A DNA stretch of 32,477 nt. Origin: Gnetum montanum (taxonomy: Eukaryota; Streptophyta; Gnetopsida; Gnetales; Gnetaceae). The stretch covers positions 41,071-73,547 of the forward strand of contig MNCI01009084.1 in assembly GCA_015680685.1 (NCBI GenBank), read 5' to 3'. Positions 1 through 9,549 of the stretch are shown here, piece after piece. Numbering within the stretch: position 1 is the stretch's first letter; every line of letters starts with the position of its first letter. The notes under the pieces were generated by a model, which made no database searches, was not told where the DNA came from, and worked only from the letters and a program-made list of their open reading frames with translations. The position numbers and the translations under genes were made by a program.

Positions 1-5
1 CAACA

Positions 6-1158
6 ATGGCACCCAAGAAGAAATAGATGCAAGCTCTAAATCAATACATGGAGAGCATGAATTCATTCTTCCAAATGATGGTTGCTTGATTGCATGAAAT
101 CATTACAAAGGTAGACAAGAACATCAATCCTAGTCATCTTCAAACACACAAAGGTGATGAGCATGTACATTTAGATGAAGAAGTTCCAACTAGGTGGAGA
201 TGGAGCAAATGAAGAGAAAGGCTAATCTAGCTATGGAAGTGTAGGAAAGCATAATCTAATAGTTCCAATGAGAGGAAATCCTATTCCTTATATGAGATAT
301 CCAAGGGCTCCAATGGTGTTCACACTTCTTCTCCAAGAGAGCTTAACAAGGAAGATGACTCAAGGGTTGCTAGACTGTTTAGAAATGCTGTGAGACTTCC
401 ATATATAAATTTAGAACTTTTAATAGTGTAGATGGCACCAATTCTTTTGCAATTTTGATAAAGGCACTTGAGAAGCCATTTCAGTTGGAAGAGGTATCAA
501 ATAACTTGAGGGTACCTCTAGCTGAATCCAAATTAGAAAGTATGGCTTTTACTTGGAGGGAAAAGAAATCCCAAGTCTATAAAAGACAAAATGGTTAACC
601 TATCATAGATTGGGATTTGATGAAATACAGGTTGAAGAGAAAATTTGAACAATCTCATCAAAGATAAGAAATCATTATGAAGTTAAAATTCCTAAGGTAA
701 GGTGACAAGGATCTCAAAGAATTCTACATCAAATTTTGTGATCTATTTCATCAAGCTAAGGTAAACTAGGAGGAATATGAGCAGGCTTGAATCTTTTTAG
801 AAGGTCTTAAAATGACATACCAGCAGAAGTTATCTTTTTATAAGCCACAAACTCTTGATGAGGCTTATGATTTGGCACACAAGGCTGAGAAGAAATTAGA
901 TGGATTTGGAAACAAGAGGAAACAAACTTCCAAGGAAATGAGAAGGGATCTAGATCTAAGAAGGGATCCAAGTCTAAATCTAAAGACAATGAAGGTAGTC
1001 AAGATAAGAAGACTAAAAGAGCTGATGAGAAGGGTAAAGCCAAGAAGAACCAAGACAAGGAAGGCAAGGGTTGAGGCAGCAGCTCATAAAAACTTCAATG
1101 CTTCAAGTGTGAAGAAAGGAGATACAAGCATTACAAACATCCACTTCACAAGATAGCC
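6..1158 (+). pseudogene. Degenerate gag of the chromovirus-like element
   Basis: The likely start is the ATG at 6, opening MAPKKK and then hitting a stop at codon 7. Gag-like text continues in shifting frames. The best-preserved part is 812-1156, with the late capsid motif LDEAYDLAHKAEKK followed by a Lys/Arg-rich stretch. Shifting one frame near 1099 gives CFKCEERRY, a decayed CCHC zinc knuckle: the first two cysteines are present, while the expected histidine and last cysteine are lost. The knuckle frame then leads into MELEE at 1174, the start of the protease ORF. Gag would form the particle and bind element RNA; this copy cannot. Confidence 0.6.
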
Positions 1159-1170
1159 AAGGGAAAAGAT

Positions 1171-1690
1171 GTGCAAGCTATGGAGTTGGAGGAGATATCA
1201 AGACTAAGTCTTCAAAGAGATAATTCTAATGCTCTAAAAATTAAGTATTTTTCTAAATTAAGTTTGTGTGCATTCATGGATAATGTAAATAGAGAAGATC
1301 ATCCTAATAGGAAATTTTTGTTTCAAATTGGGGCTAGATGTTTACTTAGTGAGGAATGGATTCATGATTTGATTGATGGGGAGGCCCAAGAAAATGTTAT
1401 TTATGCTAGGGCAATTGCTAGATTGGGTTTGGTAACTAATGTTCATCCAAGATCCTATAAAGTGCATTGGTTGTCTAAAGACTTTTCCAAAGAGGTGAGG
1501 GAACAATGTACCTTGAGGTTTAAAATTGGAGGTTTTTATGATGTAGTCAAGTGCAATGTACTTCCAATAGATTATGCTAATGTAATTCTTAGTAGACCTT
1601 GGAATTTTGACAATGGCACTTAGTTTGATGGAGCAAGAAATGTATGGGTGTATTTAGATCTAGAATCTGTGATCCAATTCCTATGACAAC
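1171..1690 (+). pseudogene. Retropepsin-like protease domain (pol N-terminus), degenerate
   Basis: A 150-codon open stretch contains LIDGEAQENVI, aligned to the catalytic loop of Ty3/gypsy proteases, and later VILSRPWNFD, the usual second motif (I-L-G-R-P-W type). The catalytic Asp codon is at 1375, but the following residues read Gly-Glu rather than Ser/Thr-Gly. The frame stops at 1621 yet homologous text (VWVYLDLES) continues after it. In a live element this domain would cleave the gag-pol polyprotein. It lies directly between the gag knuckle and the RT piece, in the expected order. Confidence 0.65.
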
Positions 1691-1859
1691 TAAACAAGTC
1701 AGACAACAAAGCTCACTTAATGCTTTCTTAATACTTCTAAGAGAGAGAAAATATACTAAGGAATATGACGAAACTAGTTTTGGCTTTGTTGTTATGATAA
1801 TAGGTGATATTAACCATGATGATATGTAGGTTGAACTTTCTATAGGTATGCTAGACTTG

Positions 1860-2335
1860 AAGGAGAAATTTCCCAAGGTGTTTAAGGGGAAATTGGATAT
1901 ATTACCACCAATGCATAATGTACAGCATCAGATGATTTCATCCTTGGTGCTTTCATTTCAAACAAGAGAGCTTACAAAATGACACCAAAATAGAGGACTA
2001 AATTGCACAAATAAGTAGAGGGCTTCTTGTAAATGGATTGTGAGGAAATCCATTTTACCTTGTGCAATTCCAACAATGCTAGTGCTAAAGAAGGATAGCA
2101 ATGAATGGAGGATGTGCATTGATTCCAAGGTAGTGAACAAGATAACAATAAGGTACAAATTTTCTATTCCAAAGATGAATGGTATCCTTGATGTTCTTAC
2201 CAATGCTAATAGCTTTAGCAAAGTCATTTTCAAGGGTTGATACCATCAAATTAAAATCAAGCTTGGTGATAAGTGAAAGATATCTTTCAAGAAACTAGAT
2301 AGACTATTTGAGACCAGTGGATAAACTAGTGGAGG
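1860..2335 (+). pseudogene. Reverse transcriptase N-terminal fragment, truncated before the catalytic core
   Basis: Translation in broken frames gives PPMHNVQHQ, ILPCAIPTMLVLKKD, EWRMCIDSKVVNKIT and YHQIKIK, all diagnostic of the fingers and early palm of Ty3/gypsy RT. Similarity ends near ISFKKLDRLFET at about 2320. The YxDD catalytic motif, thumb, connection and RNase H are absent, and integrase sequence begins within tens of bases. This is therefore an internal deletion, not gradual decay. Several stops and at least one frameshift also interrupt what remains. Confidence 0.8.
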
Positions 2336-2344
2336 GTCTATCAT

Positions 2345-3450
2345 ATCTAATATGAACTATTATTTAAGAGTGCAAATGTATGTGTTCCTAATTATGATTT
2401 TAGGAAAAATATTTTATTTGAAAAGCAATGTAGTAGCATGGCAAGTCACATGGGTAGGGATAAAACATTAGAACTTGTGGGTAGGCACTATTTTTGGCTC
2501 GGTATGACAATAGAAGTTTTAAAATTTGTGTAGGAGTGCATGACATGTCAAAAGTTCAAAGGAGGTAAAGGTGTGCATGGGCACTATATGCCTTTTCCAA
2601 TCTTAAAAGGTTAATGGTAAAGTGTGTCAATGGACTTTATGGGTGGTATTCCAAAGATCAAGAGTGAGAATGATGCAATTTTTGTTGTTGTGAATAGGTT
2701 CTCCAAGATGGCACATTTTAGTCCATGTAAGAAGGTGAGTGATGTTTCTCATGTTGCAAATTTGTTTTTCTATCATGTTGTGAAGTTTCACGGTATTCTT
2801 TTGAATACTGTTAGTGACAAAGACTACAAATTCATAAGTCACTTTTAAAGGTCCCATTGGAAAATTTTAGGGACAAAGTTAAATTTTTCTAGTGCATATC
2901 ATTCAAAATAGAATGGTCAAATAGATGTGGTAAACAAATCCTTACCAAAAATATTGAGATGTTTATGTGATGTATAGCCAAACAAGTGGAAAAACTTGCT
3001 ATGTCATGTTGAGTTTTTGTATAATAATTCTTTTCATGTTGCTATTGGCAAAAGCCCATTTGAGGTGAACTATGCATTTTTTTTCAAAGATGGTGGACAC
3101 TTTGAAGAGCTTTGATGGTGAAGCTCAACTTAGTATTGATTTTGTGTAAGAGATGAGGGATCTCCATACACATGTAAAATCAAATCTAGAGAAGAAGGCT
3201 AAAGAGAAAATCCTTACGAGGAATGAGAGTAAGCGAAAGACTAATTTTGTTATTGGTAACTTAGTTTAAATGCACTTGAAGAAGAAGTAGTTGACAGGTA
3301 TTAACTTTTCCAAATTGAAAGCTAAGAAGATGGGGCATTTCAAGATCAAGGCTAAAATTAATGACAATGCTTTTGAGATTGATTTACCAAAAGATGTTGA
3401 TATGTCTTTTATTTTAAATGTTTCAAATCTTGTGCACTATCATGGCCTAG
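2345..3450 (+). pseudogene. Integrase (zinc finger, rve core and C-terminal domain), degenerate
   Basis: The HHCC finger is visible as ASHMGRDKTLE, RHYFWLGM and CMTCQKFKGG (about 2437-2560). The core begins with SMDFMGG, which holds the first catalytic Asp, and continues DRFSKM-like text (NRFSKMAHF). The second Asp lies in TVSDKDYKF. The third acidic residue falls in GQIDVVNKSL, where the family has Glu (GQTE-VN), so this copy carries Asp there. Stops fall at about 2846 and 2911, and a frameshift near 3080 follows SPFEVNYAF. The C-terminal part reads GHFKIKAKINDNAFEIDLP and NVSNLVHYH, typical of plant Ty3 integrase tails. Confidence 0.85.
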
Positions 3451-3485
3451 TTGATGAGGATACCATATAGGGTAGCATCAATGAG

Positions 3486-3695
3486 TTGAAGGGAGTTATT
3501 GATCAGTCTAAGCCTTCAATGGAAAGGAAGACAATTATAATCAAGCAGAGGAAAGCTTCTAGCACTTGGGATGTCAAAAGGCATGAAGATTTGATTCATT
3601 GTGAGGATCAATCCTCTAATGATGTTGTATGGGTCCAAGAGACCGAACTACATAAGTGGGAACTAACTTTTACCCCTACTCCCTTGTTCACATAA
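3486..3695 (+). pseudogene. Divergent chromodomain-like C-terminal tail of integrase
   Basis: This 69-codon open stretch follows the integrase tail after a stop. It contains IIIKQRKASSTWDVKRHED and then VVWVQETELHKW. The second block matches the spacing and chemistry of the end of plant retroelement chromodomains (W-K-N, then D-A-T-W, then E-x-D/E-I/L). The first aromatic cage positions are not obvious, so this is a diverged or decayed version. In chromoviruses the domain steers integration to heterochromatin. The ORF ends about 30 bases before the probable 3' LTR, which is the normal place for it. Confidence 0.45.
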
Positions 3696-3723
3696 GTTCA
3701 CTTTTTGAATGATGGAAGAGCTA

Positions 3724-4500
3724 GTGTAGAGACACCTCTTCCAATTCCATTCTCCTTCCTTATGTGTGTGCTTTTTAGGTTTTGGACATTGAAGAAACAT
3801 CTTGAAAGGCTAGAAGACATCTTGGATAAGACCTAGAGATGATAGGAAACATCTTGAATTTAAAAGAGACATCTCAACCGAATGTGAGACTTTTCAAAGG
3901 AGACATCTCAAGCAAGATGTCTCATGTAAGATATTTTTGGTAAGATGTCTTAGCCTAGAAGGAGGCATCTTGGGCCTAGATGAGACTTCTTGGAAAAATA
4001 GTAGACATCTTTTCTAGAAAGTGAGGTTAACAAAGAGACATCTTTCCAAGGTCAAATATGACCTGTATGGATGGGGAAACTTCCAAAAACTCTCATTTGA
4101 GGATCAAAGATTATCCATACAAATGGGTACATAGCCAAAACATGATGAAAAAGGATGGAAACATATAGGTAGAAGGTGAGAAGACTTGGAAAATATCTAA
4201 GGATCCTCAAGTTGGATTGAGGAAATGTTTACAGGTTTAATATCTTTTGGTTTATGATAAATATTATTATATTTCATCATTTTTGGTATAGAGGAGTAAG
4301 AAGAAAGCTCTTGAGAGAGAAGAGCTGAGCAAGACAGAGTGTGTGAGCACATCAAGTGAGTGTAATTGATAATTTCAACTCCTAGATCAGCTTGTGGTGT
4401 GTTGGTGTATATATTCTATTCTTTTGTATCTTGCTAGTTAGTTGAGATCTTAGTCCTGGGTTGTGGAAGAGATTCTCTATTGGTTATATCTTGCATTAAG
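3724..4500 (+). repeat. Probable 3' LTR of the chromovirus-like element (ends approximate)
   Basis: The segment directly follows the last coding remnant and a purine-rich run (GATGGAAGAGC). It begins with a TG dinucleotide and has no coding content. It holds a dense repeat cluster (listed separately) and ends near a TTGCA around 4494. No second copy exists in the window because the 5' LTR is outside it, so neither boundary is proven. The 3' edge could lie 50 bases either way. Confidence 0.4.
3729..4040. promoter_or_regulatory. Cluster of AGACATCT repeats containing five TGTCTC/GAGACA cores
   Basis: Within about 310 bases the hexamer GAGACA or its complement TGTCTC occurs at 3729, 3866, 3900, 3918 and 4035. 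Further variants of AAGATGTCT/AGACATCTT occur around 3797, 3813, 3848, 3942, 3965 and 4003. TGTCTC is the classic plant auxin-response element bound by ARF factors. Whether it works here is inference; the repeats could simply be locally duplicated LTR sequence. Confidence 0.4.
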
Positions 4501-4515
4501 AATAGCCATTATGTG

Positions 4516-4540
4516 ATTGTAGAGCCTCATGCTCTACAAT
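4516..4540. repeat. Perfect 10-bp inverted repeat with 5-nt loop
   Basis: ATTGTAGAGC and GCTCTACAAT are exact reverse complements separated by CTCAT. The core TTGTAGAGC/GCTCTACAA recurs in the degenerate repeat field that follows. Confidence 0.85.
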
Positions 4541-4740
4541 ATCGATTGAGTATGCTAGGTTTTGAATGTCGGTGGGTTGTCAAAATCCTATTATAATCCT
4601 CTAATAAATTAATTAAAGATAACTAGTTTTTTTATTTTATAGCAAAAAATTTTATCTTTACATAATATTTGGATTTAGTATTTAAAGGTGATTTAATTGT
4701 AAAGTAAACCTACTCCATGTTCTATGAACTTGCTCTTTGT

Positions 4741-5850
4741 AAATGCTAACATGGTAGAGGTAATTTAAAGCTTCTTCATAAAGTTGAGTTTTAGAATTGA
4801 ATTTTAGCAAAATGAGCAATGTTTTTTTCTTTAAAGCCTATGTGGGAGAACCATTTCCGTGCTTGCTTGTAGAGCTGAATTCTAGTTCTACTTACTTACA
4901 AGCTTATTTCAATACACTCAAATGATGTGGCTTGTAGAACTAATTTTAAGCCTATTCATAGAACCAAAATTAGCTACTATATAATCATTCTATAAAGGAT
5001 CTGATGTGGTAGAGCTACTCTCATGATAGCTTGTAGAACCAAATTTTAGCTCTACAAGCCATGTAATCACGCTTCCATGTGAAGTCACCCTAATCATTGA
5101 TTTGTCAAAGTAGGAGTAAGTGAATAATATCTATTAAGAGCTTTTACATACTTCTTTGTTTATAGAACATTTTCATGGAACCACTTTTTAGTTATATGAG
5201 TCTTTTGCCATGTAATGAAGTTGACATGGTAGAATTGAAAAAGGGCTTTTCTTATAGAGTAGTTTTCTAGTTTTACAAGTAATACCTCATTTTGAACTCT
5301 TTCCTTGAATTATGATGTAGGAGCTAATGTGGTATAACCAATTTTGTCCTATCTTGTAGAAGTAAATTTTTGTTCTACGAACCATATAATTGAATTCCTA
5401 CATGTCATTACTAACCTACTAAAGTAAAAATACCTCAAGAGTTTGTTTAGAGAGCCTTTTTGTAGAACCATTTTTTCCTCATGATTTTTTTATCTAAACA
5501 TAGCTAACTTAGCAAAACTAAAGATGAGCTTGTTTGTAAGGTTGAATTTTGACTCTTCAAGTAATGCTCTTTCTCCAAACCTAACATGGTAGAGCCAAAA
5601 AGTGGTTTCCTAGTAGAAACATTTTTCTACTCTACAAATCTTCTATCTAAAAAGAGCTAACTTGGTAAAACCATTCTTTTCACTTTTTGTAGAACCATAT
5701 CTAGGCTCTAATAACTTCATATACTAGCTTACATGTCATATGAAATATACAAAGTTAATTTTAGTTTCTCTTACGCTTTAATCCCACAGCTAAGTCAGGT
5801 AGAACCATCTTGTAGAGCCTATTTTTGGTTCTATGAGCTGATGTGGTAAG
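4741..5850. repeat. Field of degenerate short palindromes and direct repeats (TTGTAGAACC family)
   Basis: Two motifs alternate through this stretch. One is a direct motif of the form GCTAACATGGTAGAGCC, seen near 4746, 5005, 5223, 5325, 5583, 5655, 5790 and 5836. The other is an imperfect palindrome of GCTTGTAGAACC with its complement. The best palindromes are GCTTGTAGA at 5029-5037 with TCTACAAGC at 5051-5059, TTGTAGAA at 5354 with TTCTACGA at 5373, and the TAGAGCT/AGTTCTA pair around 4871-4890. Spacing is irregular, roughly 75-220 bases. No coding frame is present. It may be a decayed tandem satellite or a non-coding part of an older element. Confidence 0.6.
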
Positions 5851-7189
5851 AATACTTAATGAATTTCCTTTTTATATTTGAATCAAGTCATTTTTCTTGA
5901 AACGAGGGTTTCTTTTTTCCACTCAACTATTTGTTCTAATGTCGAACTTGTATCAAGATGAAACTAGTCCTTAGGCTCTGTAATTTCGTTCTTGACATTC
6001 TCATCATAAGTAGCAGACAAAAAGAACATATGCTTGAGTGAGTTCAAACTCATGTAAGCTCTATTTTTAATAGCTAACTCAGTTATTCTATGTGATGCTA
6101 AATTTAATTCAAAACCCTAGCTCTTCAAACTAACTAAAAATTTCATAAGCTTATGTGATTAACAAAGAAGAATATTTTGGGATTTTTTACTTAGCTTTAA
6201 AAAGTTTTATCCCAAAAGAATTTTAATTATGAATACTTTAATCTTTGTGGTATCTCTATTTAAGCATCGCCTAGAATTTCCTCCACCTAGGACTCTTTTT
6301 TCACACAAATATAGTGTGAAGAATCTTAGTTCATTCTTATCCTATGAGTATATGGACCTTCAAAAGTTGTCGAATATCATGCAAAACCACCATTCTTTAT
6401 CAAGTAGAGAAAAAAAAACCTAATTTCTACTCCATTAATGGCTGAAATATCACAACATAACAAACACTAGGTTGAGTTCAACTATACTACTAAATTTATT
6501 TAATGATGTAAAGATAAAAGAAATATATCCATGTAAAACCCAAACTCAATTGTACTTGCTATAGAAACTATAACAATGGCATGTCAAACTCTTTAATCCA
6601 AGCAACACTACCATTAGTCACATCAATAGAATCCTCTCTATACAAAAGAAGTTTTCTTTTTTTATTTTAATTTTTTTTTCATTTTTGAAAAATTCTCTCT
6701 CATGTGTATTTGAAAGAGTTTCAATAAAGTTACATCCTTTGGTGAACTATAGATATTACTATTTTTCAATTACCTTAGATTTTTAAAATTCACTTCAATA
6801 ATGTTTTGACACTAGCACAAGGGTGTTACTTTTGTTTGCACATTTTATAATTAACTATGATGTTTCTAAGGTAACTATATGTCAAAAGCCACATGTTGCT
6901 AACTTTACCTATATAACTTTTCTAGCACTTAATAATTCCAAAAGAGCCATCCACCTATTTCAATTCTTTTAAAATTGACTATACTTATATGATAGAGCTA
7001 AAACAAATAGATATACAAACAAAAATCAAGAACTGTAAAACCTCATAAACTTCATAATGCAAAATAGATATTTTATTAATTCATTAGTACAATTCATCAA
7101 TGATATACATTTCTTTCGTCATTATAACTTTTAGGATGGATTATTAACATTGACTACAAACATGTACTTAATACATAGTTATTAACTTT
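5851..7189. other. AT-rich unassigned stretch
   Basis: I see no protein motif, RNA gene or clear repeat unit. A 64-codon open frame at 6229-6423 is short, unconserved in appearance and rich in common residues, so I do not call it a gene. Long A and T runs occur around 6410 and 6655-6690. Confidence 0.5.
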
Positions 7190-7345
7190 CAATTCCTGAG
7201 CTTTAAGTGTATAGAGAACTAGAATATTTCTTTAAACTTCAAAACTACACTTCTATAATGACTTTGTAAATATATCTGCCTTTTATTCATTGGTGTTGTA
7301 GTAAACATAGTTCTATGTGCTCAACATTAGATTTACACTCCAACA
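7190..7345 (-). pseudogene. Ty1/copia pol C-terminal (RNase H end) relic
   Basis: Read on the minus strand, this stretch gives NVEHIELC and then, after a frame change, NTNE, a stop, KADIFTKSL, and KCSFEV followed by RNIL. The run NTNEQ-ADIFTK-L is a hallmark of the end of Ty1/copia polyproteins, preceded in live elements by a KHIE-type motif about 20 residues earlier. Both appear here in the right order and spacing, with stops. Nothing else of the copia element is recognisable nearby, so this is an old fragment. Confidence 0.5.
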
Positions 7346-7722
7346 TGTACAATCGTCAAGATTTGCTATCCAATGGGTACAACTGCTAACATTTGTGATT
7401 CAATGCATTCAAATCATGATTCCCCCTCTAGTACCCACAAGCATCATTGTACATAAATTCAAATCTTGCTAAGCCTATTGAATATGATACCAAAACCAAT
7501 ATTCCCAATTTGAAAACTAAATACTATAAATAACATTAGAATTTATGTTACATGCATCAGCAAGATTAGCCTAACCATACTTCTGTAAAACATACTAATA
7601 ATATGTTCCAAGAAGGACATTGTTAAAATGTGATAACAACCATGTTCATTAAAAGTTGATATTATCATCAAGTTATTTATGCACAATGAGCTACTTGCTT
7701 GATATATACAATGAAAACCCTA

Positions 7723-8010
7723 CTACATCATATACACTACATGATGACACAACCACATCACCATCTGGTTAATAGCCTCTTCAATAGTGATAATGCCAAG
7801 GATTATTCTATACAAGGGTTTAGCACCTTGGAACACATGGGTCAAGAGAACCAAATAACGTTTGTGACCAAGAGATGAAAACAAATATAATCGTTTTGAA
7901 TCCCTAGAAGCTACCCCATTTTTGGTAATTACTACATTGAAAGACAATAGTAAATGACATTGTAGATCACAATCATATGTAATATTTACTTGGTCACTAC
8001 TATTGCTCAT
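7723..8010 (-). pseudogene. Unrecognised minus-strand open frame next to a zinc-knuckle-like motif
   Basis: A 95-codon stop-free frame on the minus strand, long for such AT-rich DNA. The family is not recognised. About 80 bases upstream (8090-8128, minus) a related frame reads CSKCHRNGNAKAH, which resembles a CCHC zinc knuckle with the histidine and last cysteine replaced. Element A is inserted just upstream at 8163, so an original reading frame would have continued into what is now 15305 onward. The stretch could be part of an old transposon gag or of a cellular pseudogene; I cannot decide. Confidence 0.25.
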
Positions 8011-8158
8011 CTATGGCACACAAAAATAACTAACTAGTGATAAGAGCAAATAGTATTAAACAAATATATAGACACTCGATTTTTAACACATGGGCCTTAG
8101 CATTACCATTTCTATGACATTTGGAACAATAGTATCATGTTGTAAACAATAACACATA

Positions 8159-8163
8159 GGGAT
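8159..8163 (+). repeat. Left target-site duplication GGGAT of element A
   Basis: GGGAT lies immediately before the TGATGAG terminus. The same five bases, GGGAT, follow the right LTR at 15300-15304. A 5-bp duplication is the normal footprint of Ty3/gypsy integration. Confidence 0.9.
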
Positions 8164-8217
8164 TGATGAGCCTTGATATCACATCTGCCATGCAATATCA
8201 TGTCCTGCCTCATCTTC

Positions 8218-8225
8218 TATAAATA
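8218..8225 (+). promoter_or_regulatory. TATA box of 5' LTR
   Basis: TATAAATA in the context CTATAAATAAGAGG, conserved in all three related LTRs in the window (also at 14567 and 30822). Confidence 0.75.
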
Positions 8226-8393
8226 AGAGGCGGTGCCCTTTGTTCCCGGTAGTAAGACTTAGACCCTTAGCCAGATTCTTGTAGTTTAGTCATTCCAGAG
8301 TTAGAATAATTCCTATGTGCCCATAGTAGGAGTCATAGAGTAAATGGATCTTTGTTCGAGCAATTTGTACTTGAGCACACATTTGTGTACAAA

Positions 8394-8399
8394 AATAAA
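8394..8399 (+). terminator. LTR polyadenylation signal AATAAA
   Basis: The signal lies 176 bp after the TATA box. The same spacing is 176 bp in the right LTR (AATAAA at 14743) and 174 bp in the LTR at 30723 (AATAAA at 30996), which supports its being functional in the ancestor. Confidence 0.6.
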
Positions 8400-8944
8400 G
8401 ATGAACTTTATCATAAATCTTGTAGCATACGAGTTAAGCTAATTAGTAATTAATTATTGTTGAATGTTTAATGCTTTCCTAGTTAATCATTTTCTCTCTC
8501 AACCTTTGACCCTCTTAGTTAAGTACACTCAATACGACTGCTTCTAGCATGCGTGTAGAACTTGGTAACTTAGTAACGATTAGCGTTTGGTAATCCCAGC
8601 AGCGTTACACTGGTTCAGGATGTGTACGGCAAGTGGGAATGAGTACTATTGTTAGGAACATTTAGAAACTAGTTAATGAATAGTTAATGTAAGTAGCCAC
8701 TTAGTTCTCTCTCCCTCTCTTTATTAGTAGAAGATATAAACAAAAGCTATAAAAAATCTTATACCTCAAGTTTACTTAACCATACAACCGTGACAATACA
8801 AGTGAGTTTGGGAAGACAACAATTGATTAACCCTGAGTGTTCCATTAAGGTGCATAAGCACTTAGTCCTTGGAGTTCGCTCGGATCGCGCATGAAATGCT
8901 CTTATTCATATGGTTGAGTGTAGGGGTACCTCGCCACTCATCAT

Positions 8945-8962
8945 TGGCACTGTTTTCGGGGA
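8945..8962 (+). promoter_or_regulatory. Primer binding site, tRNA-Asp type (degenerate)
   Basis: TGGCACTGTTTTCGGGGA matches 14 of 18 bases of the complement of the plant tRNA-Asp 3' end (TGGCGCCGTTGCCGGGGA), one base after the LTR end. The related copy at 31669 matches 16 of 18, which supports this reading. In the family this primes minus-strand DNA synthesis. Confidence 0.8.
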
Positions 8963-9087
8963 CTTAGTTGTTTGTGTGTTGTGTAGAACATAGGAAATCA
9001 TTCATATCATTGGAATGCTAGAACGAACCCTTAAGGTTAATCAAAGAAGGACAAGACAACAGTACATTGCACACCAAACAAGACAAG

Positions 9088-9549
9088 ATGTCTTCTTCTT
9101 TGCATAAGAGCACTTCACCACCTAGGACTAACACAAGAGGTAGTCAGCGGCATAATACACATAACCAAGATCCACTAATTCCTCAACAATTTCATGTGGT
9201 ATATACTCATTCCGATGAGTATGTACTTGATTTCACCTTTATTCTCCACCAAGATGAACAACTACATTGGAGAGACTTGGAGGGTAACATAGTGTTGCCT
9301 CCAAACCGATCAGTCTGCAACATGCTCCTTCATGCTCTTACATGAATAGGCATGCTACTTTTATATGTGGAATACATTGCATGTGATCATGACACAAGGG
9401 ACTATCATCCCACAAAAGCACAATGTCAAAGGGACTTGCAACAAGAGAGATACCATACATCCTTGAAGGGTAAATGGTCCCATAACGTTTTGCACATCTT
9501 GAGAAAAATTGAGGATCATGAACCTTCTTCAACAAGTTCCCCCTCCTAA
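9088..9549 (+). pseudogene. Element A gag N-terminal ORF (lineage-specific segment)
   Basis: The ATG at 9088 is chosen because the related copy has the equivalent ATG at 31810, with a shared opening (M, S/P, SS, then a basic Ser/Pro-rich start). The conserved core is VVYTHSDEYVLDFTFILHQ and then WRDLEGNIVLPP, followed by LLYVEYIA. One in-frame stop at 9343 is a Gln codon (CAG) in the sister copy, so it is mutational. The frame ends at TAA 9547-9549, and the sister copy has the same TAA. I do not recognise a named domain; the part is probably an N-terminal extension of Gag. The downstream gag frame lies +1 relative to it. Confidence 0.7.

Larger units (their letters stand above)
1..3723 (+). 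mobile_element. Internal region of a degenerate chromovirus-like Ty3/gypsy retrotransposon
   Basis: Pieces of gag, aspartic protease, reverse transcriptase, integrase and a chromodomain-like tail occur in the order usual for Ty3/gypsy chromoviruses, all on the plus strand. Every part carries stops and frameshifts, so this copy is dead. The RT piece ends just after the first palm motifs and the next recognisable sequence is the integrase zinc finger, so the YxDD core and RNase H have been deleted. The first bases hold the likely gag start codon, so the 5' LTR and primer site lie outside the window. Family level is confident from the RT and integrase motifs; the chromovirus assignment rests on the C-terminal tail. 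Confidence 0.85.
8164..8943 (+). repeat. 5' LTR of element A
   Basis: It starts TGATGAG and ends CTCATCA. It contains a TATA box at 8218 and AATAAA at 8394. Compared with the right LTR it has lost about 18 bp just after the start, including part of the CGATAT palindrome region. Otherwise the two align end to end, mostly differing by transitions. Confidence 0.92.

Noticed and set aside
1589-2857. Minus-strand open frames across element 1
   Set aside because: Shadows of the plus-strand protease, RT and integrase text, with no independent motif.
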